Assembly (NCBI RefSeq): GCF_036884655.1
Contig: NC_088359.1
Span: 16,490,001-16,554,000 of the forward strand
From: Musa acuminata AAA Group
Taxonomy: Eukaryota; Streptophyta; Magnoliopsida; Zingiberales; Musaceae
DNA: 64,000 nucleotides
Direction of reading: 5' to 3'
The notes below the pieces were generated by a model. The model saw nothing but the letters and a program-made list of their open reading frames with translations, did no database searches and had not been told where the DNA came from. Below are positions 47,507-58,700 of this stretch, piece after piece. Both the position numbers and the translations under genes were made by a program. Within the stretch, counting starts at the first letter, position 1. Every line of letters starts with the position of its first letter.

Positions 47507-47880
47507 CCCCACCCATTCAGCACTGAAAAGATACAGACCTATACCGAAATCTTGATCTTTTCTGTGATTCTAAGAGCTCAAAAGTGTTGAAAAGCCTTTA
47601 AGTCTCCTCCTTCTGTTCTTCAAGTTTTGAGTTGTAAAGTGAGGAGAGAAAGGTCTGTAAAGGTTGTCTCCTGAGCCTGCCAAAAGGAGAGAAACTGTAA
47701 AAAGGGCAGTTGGCCTTCGCCTAATTGAAGGAAGGCCTCTAGTTGACGTCGGTGACCTCGTCGGTGGAGGAAGCCAAAAGTGTAGTAGGTCAAGATTGAC
47801 CGAACCACTCTAAATCTCTGGTTTGCATTTATTTTGAGCACTTTATCATTACTGCAAACCTCCTTCATAACTACTGCATT

Positions 47881-48171
47881 CTGCGCTTTTACGAACAAGT
47901 TCTAAGTGCTGTTCTTTCCGAATCTGCATTCAGACGTAAATCGGTGTTTTCGTACTTTATAGTTTACGTTTACATTTTGATTCTGCAAAACTGTCTTCTA
48001 CGCCTTCACGAACAAGTTTTTAAGTGCTGATCTGTCCGAATCTGCTTTCAGACGTAAACCAGCGTTTTCGTACGATATTTACATTGCAGTTTACGTTTAC
48101 GCCTTGATTCTGCAAAACTATCTTCTGCGCTTTTACGAAAGAGTTTCTAAAAGTTCAGATCCCTTTGAAAC
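47881..48171 (+). repeat. Tandem units of about 120 bp in element B 5' LTR
   Basis: CTGCGCTTTTACGAACAAG-type starts at about 47881, 47998 and 48126, each followed by AAGTGCTG..CCGAATCTGC..CAGACGTAAA, the last one partial. Confidence 0.75.
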
Positions 48172-48607
48172 TGCGTCTAGACGTAAAAATTACGTTTAGA
48201 CGTAAACTGTGTAAAGACATTTTAGACGTAAACTGAGTTTAGACGTAAATCTGCGTTTAGACGTAAAACTGCGTTTAGACGTAAATCTGCGTTTAGACAT
48301 AAAACTACGTTCAGACGTAAATCTGAGTTTAGACGTAAATCTGCGATTAGACGTAAAACTGCGTTTAGACGTAAATCTGCGTTTAGACGTAAAACTGCGT
48401 TTAGACGTAAATCTGCGTTTAGACGTAAATCTACGTTTAGACGTAAAACTGCGTTTAGACGTAAATCTGAGTTTAGACGTAAATCTGCGTTTAGACGCAA
48501 ACTGCGCTTAGACGCAAAACTGCGCTTAGACGCAAACTGTGTTTAGACGCAAACTACGCTTAGACGCAATCTGCGCTTAGACGCAAACTGCACTTAGATA
48601 CAAACTG
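48172..48607 (+). repeat. 18-bp minisatellite in element B 5' LTR
   Basis: More than twenty copies of TTTAGACGTAAAWCTGCG and its TTAGACGCAAACTGCGC variant, unit 17-18 bp. In one minus-strand frame this makes an artificial LRLNADLRLNAV ORF, which is not a gene. Confidence 0.95.
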
Positions 48608-48729
48608 AGAATTAGCTTTTGCATCATAATAGTTTTTATTGAACGAACGCAGCTTTTGGTTTTAATCTCTGTAAGATTTCCGCTGCACTAATTCACCCCC
48701 CCCCTCTTAGTGCTCTCGATCCTAACAAT

Positions 48730-48741
48730 TGGTATCAGAGC
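48730..48741 (+). promoter_or_regulatory. Primer-binding site of element B
   Basis: TGGTATCAGAGC, two bases after the LTR. Confidence 0.95.
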
Positions 48742-48778
48742 GAGGTTAACTCTCTAACGGATTAAAACCCAAAGAGAA

Positions 48779-50362
48779 ATGGCATACGCCGGAAACCAAG
48801 AGGGGCATTCTATTACGCGTCCACCCATGTTCAGTGGGACGGACTACACCTACTGGAAGACCCGAATGAGGATCTTTCTTATTTCTACGGATTTTGAACT
48901 GTGGAATCTTATCGAAAATGGATTTTCGAAGTCTTCTCTTCCAATGATCGATTGGAATGATTTGGAGAAGAAGGCTTTCGCTCTTAATGCAAAGGCTATG
49001 AATGCCTTATTTTGTGCACTTGATAAAAACGAGTTTAACCGTGTTTCAACTTGTGAAACTGCATTTGATATTTGGCACACACTCGAAGTGACCCATGAGG
49101 GCACAAGTAGAGTAAAAGAGTCAAAAATCAATTTGTTGTTACATTCTTTTGAACTTTTCCGCATGAAACCGAGTGAAACCATTGGCGACATGTTTACCCG
49201 TTTCACGGATGTCGTCAACGGTCTAAAAGGACTCGGAAAGAGCTTTTCGGATTTTGAGCTGGTTAACAAAATACTAAGATCCCTTCCTAAGAGTTGGGAT
49301 CCTAAAGTCACTGCTATTCAAGAGGCAAAAGATTTGCGAAATTTCCCTCTTGAAGAACTAATCGGGTCATTAATGACCTACGAAATGACTTGTAAAGCTC
49401 ATGAAGAGCAAGAAGACATCCTTCCAAAGAACAAGAAGGATATGGCACTCAAAACTTCTGAATGCCACTTGAGAGAAAACTCAAGTGATGAGGACTGTGA
49501 TGATGACTTGGCACTTCTAACAAGAAAGTTTAAAAAGTTCTTTAAAAGAAACAAGTTTAAGAATGATGCAAAAAATAAACTTGAACCCAAGAAGGACCAA
49601 GTAATCTGCTATGAATGCAAAAAGCCGGGACACTACAAGAGTGATTGTCCCCAAGTCAAGAAGAGAACATCAAAGAAAAAAGCGCTTCAAGCAACATGGG
49701 ATGACTCAAGCGCATCCGAAGAAGAAGAGTCCAACACCGAGCAAGTTGCTCATTACGCCTTAATGGCCATCGAAGATGAGGTAACAAATTCAATAGATAC
49801 AGATTTATCTTTCGATGAATTATTAAATGCTTTCCATGAATTGTTTGATGAGTATAAGATTATCAGTAGTAAATACAAATTGCTAAAAAAGGAGCATGAT
49901 AGTCTTATTTGTAATTTCGATAAGTTAAATGCTGAACATCATGATAGTTTAAGCCCATGCATAAAATGCCATAATCTAGAAACTCTCCAAAAAGAAAACT
50001 TGCTACTTAAGGACACCTTGAAGAAATTCGAGGTTGGTAGCAAGTCATTGAACATGATCCTTACAAACAAGGGTCACGTTCCCAAAAGGAGTGGAATTGG
50101 ATTTGTGAGAAGTCCTCACCAAAATCCAACCACCTTCATAAAAGGCTCCATCTTACATGTTCAACACCAAACCAAGTGCAACTTCTGTTGCAAATCTGGA
50201 CACAAGACACATTGTTGTCTATTCAAGAAAATAAGTCCAAACAAATTGATTTGGGTTCCTAAAGGAACCATGACAAATTCTATGCAACATGATAAGAAAT
50301 GTAGATCTATTTATGAGGCACCCAAAAGCAAATGGGTTCCTAAAGATCATCCCTTCCTATAA
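48779..50362 (+). CDS. Intact Copia Gag with two zinc knuckles (element B)
   Basis: 527 residues, ATG 48779 to TAA. It has the UBN2-type capsid region (WKTRMRIFLI, FELFRMKPSETIGDMFTRF, PLEELIGSLMTYEM), an acidic stretch, and a basic stretch leading to CCHC knuckle 1, CYECKKPGHYKSDC (about residue 278). A long coiled-coil-like part follows (about 345-440, with YKIISSKYKLLKKEHDSLI). A second CCHC-type motif, CNFCCKSGHKTHCC (about residue 467), precedes a KWVPK-type end. Gag forms the particle and binds element RNA. No protease, integrase or RT follows. The ORF has no damage, so Gag is probably still made when the LTR is active. Confidence 0.92.
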   Translation: MAYAGNQEGHSITRPPMFSGTDYTYWKTRMRIFLISTDFELWNLIENGFSKSSLPMIDWNDLEKKAFALNAKAMNALFCALDKNEFNRVSTCETAFDIWHTLEVTHEGTSRVKESKINLLLHSFELFRMKPSETIGDMFTRFTDVVNGLKGLGKSFSDFELVNKILRSLPKSWDPKVTAIQEAKDLRNFPLEELIGSLMTYEMTCKAHEEQEDILPKNKKDMALKTSECHLRENSSDEDCDDDLALLTRKFKKFFKRNKFKNDAKNKLEPKKDQVICYECKKPGHYKSDCPQVKKRTSKKKALQATWDDSSASEEEESNTEQVAHYALMAIEDEVTNSIDTDLSFDELLNAFHELFDEYKIISSKYKLLKKEHDSLICNFDKLNAEHHDSLSPCIKCHNLETLQKENLLLKDTLKKFEVGSKSLNMILTNKGHVPKRSGIGFVRSPHQNPTTFIKGSILHVQHQTKCNFCCKSGHKTHCCLFKKISPNKLIWVPKGTMTNSMQHDKKCRSIYEAPKSKWVPKDHPFL

Positions 50363-50814
50363 AAACATTAAAATTTTAGGTCGGAGCAAGAAATAATATT
50401 CTGCTCCTTGACTCTTGATGGTCATAAACCAAGAATCAAAAAGGAACTCGCAACGCTTAAGTAACAAATGGAAGTTATGAAATCACAAATACGAATTGGA
50501 TACAACCTTATTAGAAACATATGATATCCAAATTCACATATCCCCTTGATCTTCAAAACCCGTTAACACTATCATCTACGAATTAATTCTTGTATCATGA
50601 AGAAACTAAATATGTCATGATCTTAAAAGGGATACCAAACAAACTATCAACATACATATGACATATGCACGTTAAAAGATCTATCTTGATCGTACAAGAG
50701 CTTCTTCCTTAAATAAAAACTCATACGAAATCACGTAACAAACATTAATTGCTCTGAAACTCTCCTCAAGGCAAAGGCTCCCTGATCAAATCATATTAGG
50801 TGCTCACTGGCTGC
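50363..50814 (+). mobile_element. Spacer between Gag and ORF2 of element B
   Basis: A/T-rich, stops in all frames, no pol relics that I can recognise. Confidence 0.6.
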
Positions 50815-51170
50815 AGGCGGTGGCACCTGTCCAACTGGCGGTGGCACCTCCAGCTACCACGGGTTGCCAGAGGTTGCACCGCTCCAGCCAGAGGTGCAAC
50901 CGCCCGCAACTTTGCCTTTTTAAACCCACACTAGGGCCGGCGGTGAAACCGACCCCAACTCACTCCCATTTCCTCCTCTACTCTTCCAAGTCTCCTCCAT
51001 TCTCATTTCACTCCTCTAAGCCATCCAAATATCTTCCATTTCGGAGCAAAACATCAAGAATCCTTCCTTCTCTTGAAGATTTCACAAAGGTACTCTCTAA
51101 GAAGCCCTTAAATTCTGTTTTGCTCTTCATTTACTCTTGCTCATCATCATCCCTCTGAACAGCAGTAGTT
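50815..51170 (+). promoter_or_regulatory. Putative internal promoter and leader of ORF2
   Basis: Starts with GGCGGTGGCACC, GAGGTTGCACCGC and GAGGTGCAACCGCC copies (50815-50905), the same palindromic words that precede the TATA box in the LTRs. A TATA-like TTTTTAAA (50917-50924) and a CT-rich leader (about 50955-51080) follow. A possible small leader intron (GTACTC from 51090 to CAG near 51165) is speculative. Confidence 0.45.
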
Positions 51171-52331
51171 ATGGGATCTAGAAGATCCTCAAGGGACAAG
51201 GGAAAGAGGAGATTAATAGAAGAGTTTGATTTCACTCTTTTCGATTCAAAATACCATGCTGAAAAATTTCCCTCTTTCGAACTTAGATGTATCAGTAAGG
51301 GAAAATACGTAGATCTAAATGAACTAAGAGACTTAGAGACTATCCAATGGTTTGCAAACCTAGATCTACTTCCAATCTTGCAGATTAACGAACCCATCTA
51401 TCCTAGGCTAGTTAGATTATTTTACAATAACATACAAATAGATGATGAAGAAAGGATGTCCACTTATCTTTTAGGACAACACATCACAATCACTGATAGG
51501 TTCATTTGTGATATAATAGGCATTCCCATAAAAAGCATAGGACTTTACTTTAGAGGATCATGGGATGATGAAAGTATTGGAACATCCTATGTTGAAGCCT
51601 TAGGAACAATCTTTGACAATCCTAACATAGCATTAGTTCCTAAAAGTTGTGAACATCTATTGCCTTTGAACACTAAGATACTTCATTATATCATGACTAG
51701 TATAATTCTTCCTAAACAATACCATCATGATGAAATAAGTCAATTAGAATTAAGAACTATGTACTCAATCATGAAGGGACATGACATCTGTCTTGGCTAT
51801 CTTATTCAACAAAATATGTTAGAATTATCTAAGAAAGATATGATGCTCCCATATGGTGGTATAATCACAAGAATAATGAAAGCTTACGACATTCTAATAC
51901 CACCAGAAGAAGAAGTAATGAAAGTAGATCGATTCAGCATAATAAACAAAAATCTACTTCACCGACTAAGATGTTACTATAGAAATGGTAACTGGGTTAG
52001 AATCCCTAGAAGGACTGATCACCCTCAACCTGAACCAGAACCGGAAACACCAGTATTTAGGGGTACCCAATCTCCTCCGACCCTTCCCTTTGAGGAACCA
52101 CATCCAGTTGAGCAAACTCATACATCCATCGAAGAAATTGGGATTCGAATGGATCGATTCGAACAGAGACAAGAACGGATTGAACAACGACAAGATCAAA
52201 TCCTATCTGAGCTGCAACAAATTCATAGTCAATTTGACTCCTTGTTTAGGCACTTTAATTTGACTCCTTGTTTAGGCACTTTAATTTTCCACCTCATCAA
52301 TGAACTTGTTGAACACCTGTTGTTGTTGTAA
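51171..52331 (+). CDS. Element B ORF2: putative plant transposon-associated protein
   Basis: 386 codons from ATG 51171. Basic N terminus (MGSRRSSRDKGKRR), a folded-looking region at about residues 20-265 (LLPILQINEPIYPRLVRLFY, STYLLGQHITITDRF, DIIGIPIKSIGLYF), a Pro/Glu-rich linker (about 283-320), and a Gln/Arg-rich coiled coil (about 322-360, RFEQRQERIEQRQDQILSEL). The ..P.LVR.FY.N.. and ..IIGIP..G.. pattern is like the domain called putative plant transposon protein (Pfam Transposase_32, from memory); it has no known catalytic residues. A 26-bp tandem duplication at 52233-52284 changes the last residues. The ORF is intact and takes the place of pol in an otherwise complete retrotransposon. 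Function unknown; I infer a DNA- or protein-binding accessory role at most. Confidence 0.75.
   Translation: MGSRRSSRDKGKRRLIEEFDFTLFDSKYHAEKFPSFELRCISKGKYVDLNELRDLETIQWFANLDLLPILQINEPIYPRLVRLFYNNIQIDDEERMSTYLLGQHITITDRFICDIIGIPIKSIGLYFRGSWDDESIGTSYVEALGTIFDNPNIALVPKSCEHLLPLNTKILHYIMTSIILPKQYHHDEISQLELRTMYSIMKGHDICLGYLIQQNMLELSKKDMMLPYGGIITRIMKAYDILIPPEEEVMKVDRFSIINKNLLHRLRCYYRNGNWVRIPRRTDHPQPEPEPETPVFRGTQSPPTLPFEEPHPVEQTHTSIEEIGIRMDRFEQRQERIEQRQDQILSELQQIHSQFDSLFRHFNLTPCLGTLIFHLINELVEHLLLL
52233..52284. repeat. 26-bp tandem duplication at the ORF2 end
   Basis: The unit TTTGACTCCTTGTTTAGGCA plus CTTTAA occurs at 52233-52258 and 52259-52284. With a single copy the ORF would end shortly after (RHFN, then PPHQ and TGA). 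Confidence 0.9.
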
Positions 52332-53562
52332 ACTTCTTACTCACTTCTGATGTGCTGGCTGTAAACATCTATCGTGGTAAACATATATCTTGCACATTGT
52401 GGTAAAAGTTATCTCAGATTTTTATGGTATCATTACTGTTTGGTATGTGATGTGTCCAAATTAAGAATGTTGTGCTTTGAAACTAAAAGTTTTGAAAACC
52501 TTGTGCTTTGATTCAGAATTAGGAATGTTGATGTGTCCGAATAGATAAATTTGTTAAAATTATTTTTCGGACTATATTGAATGATCAAACCACTTGATTG
52601 CCATGTTTCTATGATTATATGTGAAAATCTGCAACAAAATCTTGTCCGAATGCATCTTATTTTTTGAATGCTATACACCAGATTTTCTCGTACACTTTCA
52701 TGAAAAATAAGTTTCTGAAATAGATTTGATGAAGTGATTCATGTGTATGTATTCCATCCTGCAAAATCTTTACATAGACAATGGATTATAACAAAAAGGG
52801 GAAGAAGTATTTAAAGCAATCTATGTAAAATTCCTCTATAAGCTTGCTATTATTATTTTCCTGGTATCATAATTACTATGCTTTTTGTTGATGACAAAGG
52901 GGGAGATATATGAATAGATATATGAATTGATAAACACTGCCATGATTAGAAATACTATGAGTGATGCTATAAACACACTGCTATGATTATGCCATCCTTG
53001 CATCACCAAGAGATATATGAACATGTGCTAAAGTTTGCATTATGCCTTAAGTTGATATCTTATCATGTGAAGAAAATGCAAAACTTGCTAGAATATTTCA
53101 AATGTGTGCATCATGTAATAGTGCTTCACAGCTTTATATGATAATGTTCAAACTACATGATGAATAGTTACAAACACAATCATACAAACTTGATGATGTA
53201 TGTCAAGCCTTAAGTTGATATCTTATCATGTGAAGAAAATGCAAAACTTGCTAGAATATTTCAAATGTGTGCATCATGTAATAGTGCTTCACAGCTTTAT
53301 ATGATAATGTTCAAACTACATGATGAATAGTTACAAACACAATCATACAAACTTGATGATGTATGTCAAGCCTTGACATCATCCTTGAAGAGATACATCA
53401 TGATGAGTATCATGATGGGAGTATTGATGAGTTTAACTGATTTAACTTATCAATACGCCACTTGAATTCTCAGGTCTTGAATTCAAGGTTGACTTATCTC
53501 AACTATGGCATATAGACAGGGGGAGTTAAGGATAACTCCATTATCAATTGATTGTCATCATC
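52332..53562 (+). mobile_element. Non-coding 3' internal region of element B
   Basis: A/T-rich, no frames. It contains a GACAAAGGGGGAGA word near 52894 and the 163-bp tandem duplication (53044-53369). It has the same character as 3' regions of the gag-only elements. Confidence 0.7.
53044..53369. repeat. 163-bp tandem duplication
   Basis: GCCTTAAGTTGATATCTTAT starts both copies, at 53044 and 53207. The copies look identical almost throughout. Confidence 0.92.
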
Positions 53563-53575
53563 AAAAAGGGGGAGA
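53563..53575 (+). promoter_or_regulatory. Polypurine tract of element B
   Basis: AAAAAGGGGGAGA directly before the 3' LTR. Confidence 0.9.
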
Positions 53576-54105
53576 TTGTTGAATCTCGGATTTTGATGAT
53601 GAAGTCAATTGTCATTTGTTGTCTAATCTATGTGTTTGAGATAAGTGTGCAGGATTAACTACGATGAAAGTTAGACAAGCAGCAGGAGTTGCGCCGGAGT
53701 CAAGTTCATGATCACGTTGGGAGTTCGAGAGTTCGACGGAAGTTCGGACGGTCGTCGGAGGTTCTGCGAGAATAGATCCGAGAAGTCCAGAAGCTTGCCA
53801 AGCGAAGCTCGTCGGAACTTGCCAAGTGGATCGTCGCTAAGTCCAGGAGTTTGCCGGAAGTCCGCAGGAGCATCACCGAGGGTTCATCGGATGATCGACG
53901 GAAGTTCGCCGGAAACTCGCCGGAAGAAGCGATTGACGCACCGAAGCAAAGCTGCAGAAATTGTCTTAGATCTAATCGTAGTTAGCACGTTGATTAAGTT
54001 GGAAAATGGGAGGTGATCCCATTAGCTTAATCTTGGGGCAATTGGGCCCCTGAAAGACTGAAATTGGGCCGAATGGAGCTAACCATTCGGACCCTGATTG
54101 CACCA

Positions 54106-54390
54106 GGAGGTGCAACCGCCTAGGCTAGGAGGTGGCACCGCCTGGGCTAAGCCTCCCAGCGAGACTAGGCGGTGCAACCTCCCTAGCCGGGAGGTGGCAC
54201 CGCCTGAGCTCAGTCTTCGAGCAAGACTGGGCGGTGCAACCTCCCTGACAGAGAGGTGGCACCGCCTGAGCTCAGTCTTCGAGCAAGACTAGGCGGTGCA
54301 ACCTCCCTGACAGAGAGGTGGCACCGCCTGAGCTCGGTCTTCGAGCTCTGCCAGGTGGTGCAACCTCTCCAGTCAAGAGGTGCAATCGCC
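54106..54390 (+). repeat. GC-rich palindromic array in U3 of element B 3' LTR
   Basis: Near-copy of 47152-47430. Confidence 0.85.
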
Positions 54391-54450
54391 TGATCCCGGA
54401 ATTCCGGGATTTGATCGTTTTGAGCTCAAAATTTGAACTGGGTTGGGGCC

Positions 54451-54458
54451 TATAAATA
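54451..54458 (+). promoter_or_regulatory. TATA box of element B 3' LTR
   Basis: TATAAATA, same context as at 47499. Confidence 0.75.
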
Positions 54459-55131
54459 CCCCACCCATTCAGCACTGAAAAGATACAGACCTATACCGAA
54501 ATCTTGATCTTTTCTGTGATTCTAAGAGCTCAAAAGTGTTGTAAAGCCTTTAAGTCTCCTCCTTCTGTTCTTCAAGTTTTGAGTTGTAAAGTGAGGAGAG
54601 AAAGGGCAGTTGGCCTGTAAAGGTTGTCTCCTGAGCCTGCCAAAAGGAGAGAAACTGTAAAAAGGGCAGTTGGCCTTCGCCTAATTGAAGGAAGGCCTCT
54701 AGTTGACGTCGGTGACCTCGTCGGTGGAGGAAGCCAAAAGTGGAGTAGGTCAAGACTGACCGAACCACTCTAAATCTCTGGTTTGCATTTATTTTGAGCA
54801 CTTTATCATTACTGCAAACCTCCTTCATAACTACTGCATTCTGCGCTTTTACGAACAAGTTCTAAGTGCTGTTCTTTCCGAATCTGCATTCAGACGTAAA
54901 TCGGTGTTTTCGTACATTACAGTATACGTTTACGTTTTGATTCTGCAAAACTGTCTTCTACGCCTTAACGAACAAGTTTTTAAGTGCTGATCTGTCCGAA
55001 TCTACTTTCAGACGTAAACCAGCGTTTTCGTACGATATTTACATTGCAGTTTACGTTTACGCCTTGATTCTGCAAAACTGTCTTCTGCGCTTTTATGAAC
55101 GAGCTTCTAAAAGTTCAGATCCCTTTGAAAC

Positions 55132-55550
55132 TGCGTCTAGACGTAAAAATTACGTTTAGACGTAAACTGTGTAAAGACGTTTTAGACGTAAACTGAGTTT
55201 AGACTTAAATCTGCGTTTAGACGTAAAACTGCGTTTAGACGTAAATCTGCGTTTAGACGTAAAACTGCGTTCAGACGTAAATCTGAGTTTAGACGTAAAT
55301 CTGCGTTTAGACGTAAAACTGCGTTTAGACGTAAATCTGCGTTTAGACATAAAACTACGTTTAGACGTAAATCTGCGTTTAGACGTAAATCTGCGTTTAG
55401 ACGTAAAACTGCGTTTAGACGTAAATCTGAGTTTAGACGTAAATCTGCGTTTAGACGCAAACTGCGCTTAGACGCAAACTGTGTTTAGACGCAAACTGCG
55501 CTTAGACGCAATCTGCGCTTAGACGCAAACTGCACTTAGATACAAACTGA
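55132..55550 (+). repeat. 18-bp minisatellite in element B 3' LTR
   Basis: Same TTTAGACGTAAAWCTGCG unit as at 48172-48607, about 17 bp shorter overall. Confidence 0.95.
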
Positions 55551-55561
55551 GAATTAGCTTT

Positions 55562-55579
55562 TGCATCATAATAGTTTTT
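55562..55579. repeat. Left target-site duplication of the long LINE
   Basis: TGCATCATAATAGTTTTT, repeated at 61486-61503. The empty site is seen intact in the 5' LTR near 48621. Confidence 0.95.
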
Positions 55580-55759
55580 TTTTTTTTTGGTAAGTAAAAG
55601 TAAATTGATTATGTGTAAAGATTCTACAAATAGCTTTATCTATACAAGTCATAGACAAAGCCAATTAACTCATAGAGTGCGAATGCGATAGTTATGACTA
55701 CACATGCTGTAGACTATAACTACCTGTGGGTACATTATTTGACATCATTCCCAAGATCT

Positions 55760-58700
55760 TTAGCTAATAGCAAAATTAAATTTGATAAAAATATCTTTTT
55801 CTCTTCGGGTGAAGTGCTCGATTTTGAGATCATGCTCCATACAGGATCTTGAGTCTCTAATAATCTCTTTCAAGAGCTGAGCATTGTTTGTGTGTTGACA
55901 TTCAAAGATTCTATTACATCTCTCCTTCCACATCCACCAAATAGCGCATCTGAAAGTAACCTTTGCCAGTTGTGTAAGTGGCCCTTTTCTTGAGAAACAT
56001 TGCATAAGGTCGCCTAGTTCTTGGTGTAAGTTTGGTTGCGGCAGTCTATTGAGTTCAAATCGCTGGAGAATCTCCTTCCATATCCATTTTGTATAATTAC
56101 AAGCAAAATAAAGGTGGTCAACAGTTTCTTCTTGTTGCAAACAAAGGGAGCATCGGTTAACATGATAGATACCTCTTCTTTTCATATTGTCTATTGTAGG
56201 TAGTTTATTGAGAAGGGCCTGCCATGTACATAAGGAGTGTCTTTGTGATCCCGGTCGATCCCATGTCCAACTGCTTGGGACCCACTTGTTATTTCTTTGT
56301 CTAATTTGATTCCATACGGATGTGGCACTAAATTTGCCATTGTCATGAGGCCAAATAAGTATATCTGAAGAGTTGTTCCTGATTGGAATAGCTATGATAG
56401 TCGGCCAAAGTGATAACATTTCGGGAGAAATAGGATTAGGGAGACACCAGGTACCGTTAGCAATGAACTCGGAAACCTTCCAATCTTTGGGAGCCTCAAG
56501 ATCTTTTCGTATTCTGTCGCCATATAATTGAAATATACTCTTCCTATTCACCCAAGGATCGTACCACATATTAGTACTAGTTTCAGAAGAGATTGCATAA
56601 GAAATGTGTTTGATTAGCCAATTCCTTGCCTTTAAAATTCCTTTCCAAGCTGAAGAGTGGTATGTTCTTGTTGAAATTTCCCAGATTGATTCCTTTGAAA
56701 GATACCTAGCAGAAACCCATTGTGACCATAAGGAACATTTGTTTTGCAAAAGATCCCATAATTGTTGTACCAGGCATGCTTGATTCCAATCTCTAGTATT
56801 TCTCAAATTTAGCCCCCCTTCATCTTTCGGTTTGCAAATGCTATCCCAATTTACCATATGCATTGCCTTATCATTTGTGCCATTCCAGAAGAAGTTCATT
56901 AATAACCGTTCAATATCTTGGAGAAGTCCAGCAGGCAGAAGAAATGCATTACACCAATATATAGAGTAGGAGTGCAATACAGAACGGATGAGTTCGAGTC
57001 GTCCTGCTTTTGATAGAAGCCTATTTTTCCAAGAAGAAATTCTATTCTTTATTTTTTGTAGGATAGGCTGATAGTGGGTTTTGTGAATGCCTGTGGATAT
57101 GAGCGGGAGACCCAAATAAGGAACTAGCAGGCTTCCCTCACTAACCCCCAAAGTTTGTGCAATAAAGACCTTATTCTCAACGTGAGGGCTCATATATACT
57201 TTACTTTTCGCATGATTTAACTGAAGTCCAGAAACCATACCAAAGTCATTCATAATAGTAGCCAGGTTCTTTACTGAAGTTGGATCATTTTGGAGAAAGA
57301 TAAGTAAATCATCTGCAAATGTTATATGTGATATATGAATAGAGCCAGCATTGGGTACCTTTATGCTGCCATTTAAGACTGCATGTTCCAACATACAGCT
57401 AAGTCCTTCCATCGCAATAGTAAAGAGATACGGAGAGAGTGGATCACCTTGTCGGATGCCATTCGTGCTCCCAAAAAAACCAATAGGTGAGCCATTAAAG
57501 AGTATCGAAAACTTTGGAGTTTCCAGGCAAGATTGAATCCAATTAACCCATTGCTGTGGGAAGTTCATATCGAGGAGCATCTTATAGATAAATTTCCTAT
57601 TAACTGAATCAAAGGCTTTCCGTAAATCAGCTTTAAAACATATTTTTGTCTCTCTTGCTTTTGAATGCAAATCTTTGACCAAGTCATTAGCAAGCAAAAT
57701 GTTATGATGTATACTTCTCCCTTTGATGAAAGCAGCTTGATTTGGGCTAATGATCTTGTGTATTACCTTTTGCATTCTATTTGCTAATACTTTGGAGATG
57801 ATCTTGTAAATAAAGTTGCATAATGATATGGGTCGATAGTTCTCTAGTGAATCAGCACCTGCATTCTTCGGAATTAAAGAAATAAAGGTGCAATTCATCT
57901 CTCTAAGAATATGACCTGAAGAGAAAAAATGTTGGCAAGCCTTGATCACATCATTTCCAATAATAGACCAAGCAGTTTGGTAAAATTCAGCTGGAAATCC
58001 ATCTGGACCTGGGCTTTTGTGCTTTGGTGACTTAAAGACAACACATACAATTTCGTCGTCAGTAATTGGGTCATTGAGGATTGAAATAGCTTCCGAATCA
58101 AGTTTTCTAGTCGGCTCCACATGAATGTTATTAGTTTTCCCAGCTTGATTGAGTAAGGAATAAAAAAATTGCTCTGTGTGTGCTTTAACCTCTTCTAAAT
58201 TCTCAATAAGATTATCATCTTTGTCTCTGCATTTGCTGATACGGTTAACAGCCCTTCGAGTAGCAATTGAAGCATAGAAAAATTTAGTATTGGAATCTCC
58301 TAGTGTAAGCCAATGCTGTCGAGACTTCTGCTTTACAAAACTTTCCTCCTGTTTTAAGGCTTGCATGAAGTTATTTCTGGCTTCTGTCTCTTTGTAGATA
58401 ATATTCTCATCATTTGGCTGAAGTTGCAGCTCATGTTGCAATGACATTAGTTCCTTCCTGCAAAATTGAACTGTGGTGTTAATATTGCCAAAGGTATTTG
58501 TATTCCACTCCTTTAGTGCTGCTTTACAGGCTTTGAGCTTTTGACATAAGATGTAAGGGGGAGATCCATGCACATTAACATTCCAAGCAGATCTGATAAC
58601 ATCAAGAAATTGAGGATGAGTACTCCACATGTTAAAGAATCTAAACGGTTTCTTGCCTCTTGGTGTCGCTTTGTCTGCGTGTATATACATTAAAGAATGG

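Larger units (their letters stand above)
46625..48727 (+). mobile_element. 5' LTR of non-autonomous Copia element B
   Basis: 2103 bp, TGTTGAATCTCGG to CTCGATCCTAACA. GAAGTTCGCCGG repeats at 46740-46990, GC palindromes at 47152-47430 and TATAAATA at 47499-47506. Three units of about 120 bp (from 47881) and an 18-bp minisatellite (48172-48607) fill the R/U5 part. Very similar to the 3' LTR at 53577-61593, so the insertion is young. Confidence 0.95.

Noticed and set aside
48222..48500. Minus-strand frame coding LRLNADLRLNAV repeats
   Set aside because: Direct consequence of the 18-bp minisatellite; the matching frame at 55182-55460 has the same cause.
48172..48607. CRISPR-like spacing of short repeats
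   Set aside because: No unique spacers; the units are head-to-tail, and the genome is a plant.
51985..52263. 92-codon alternative frame at the ORF2 end
   Set aside because: Overlaps ORF2 in another frame and ends in the 26-bp duplication; composition fits a shadow.
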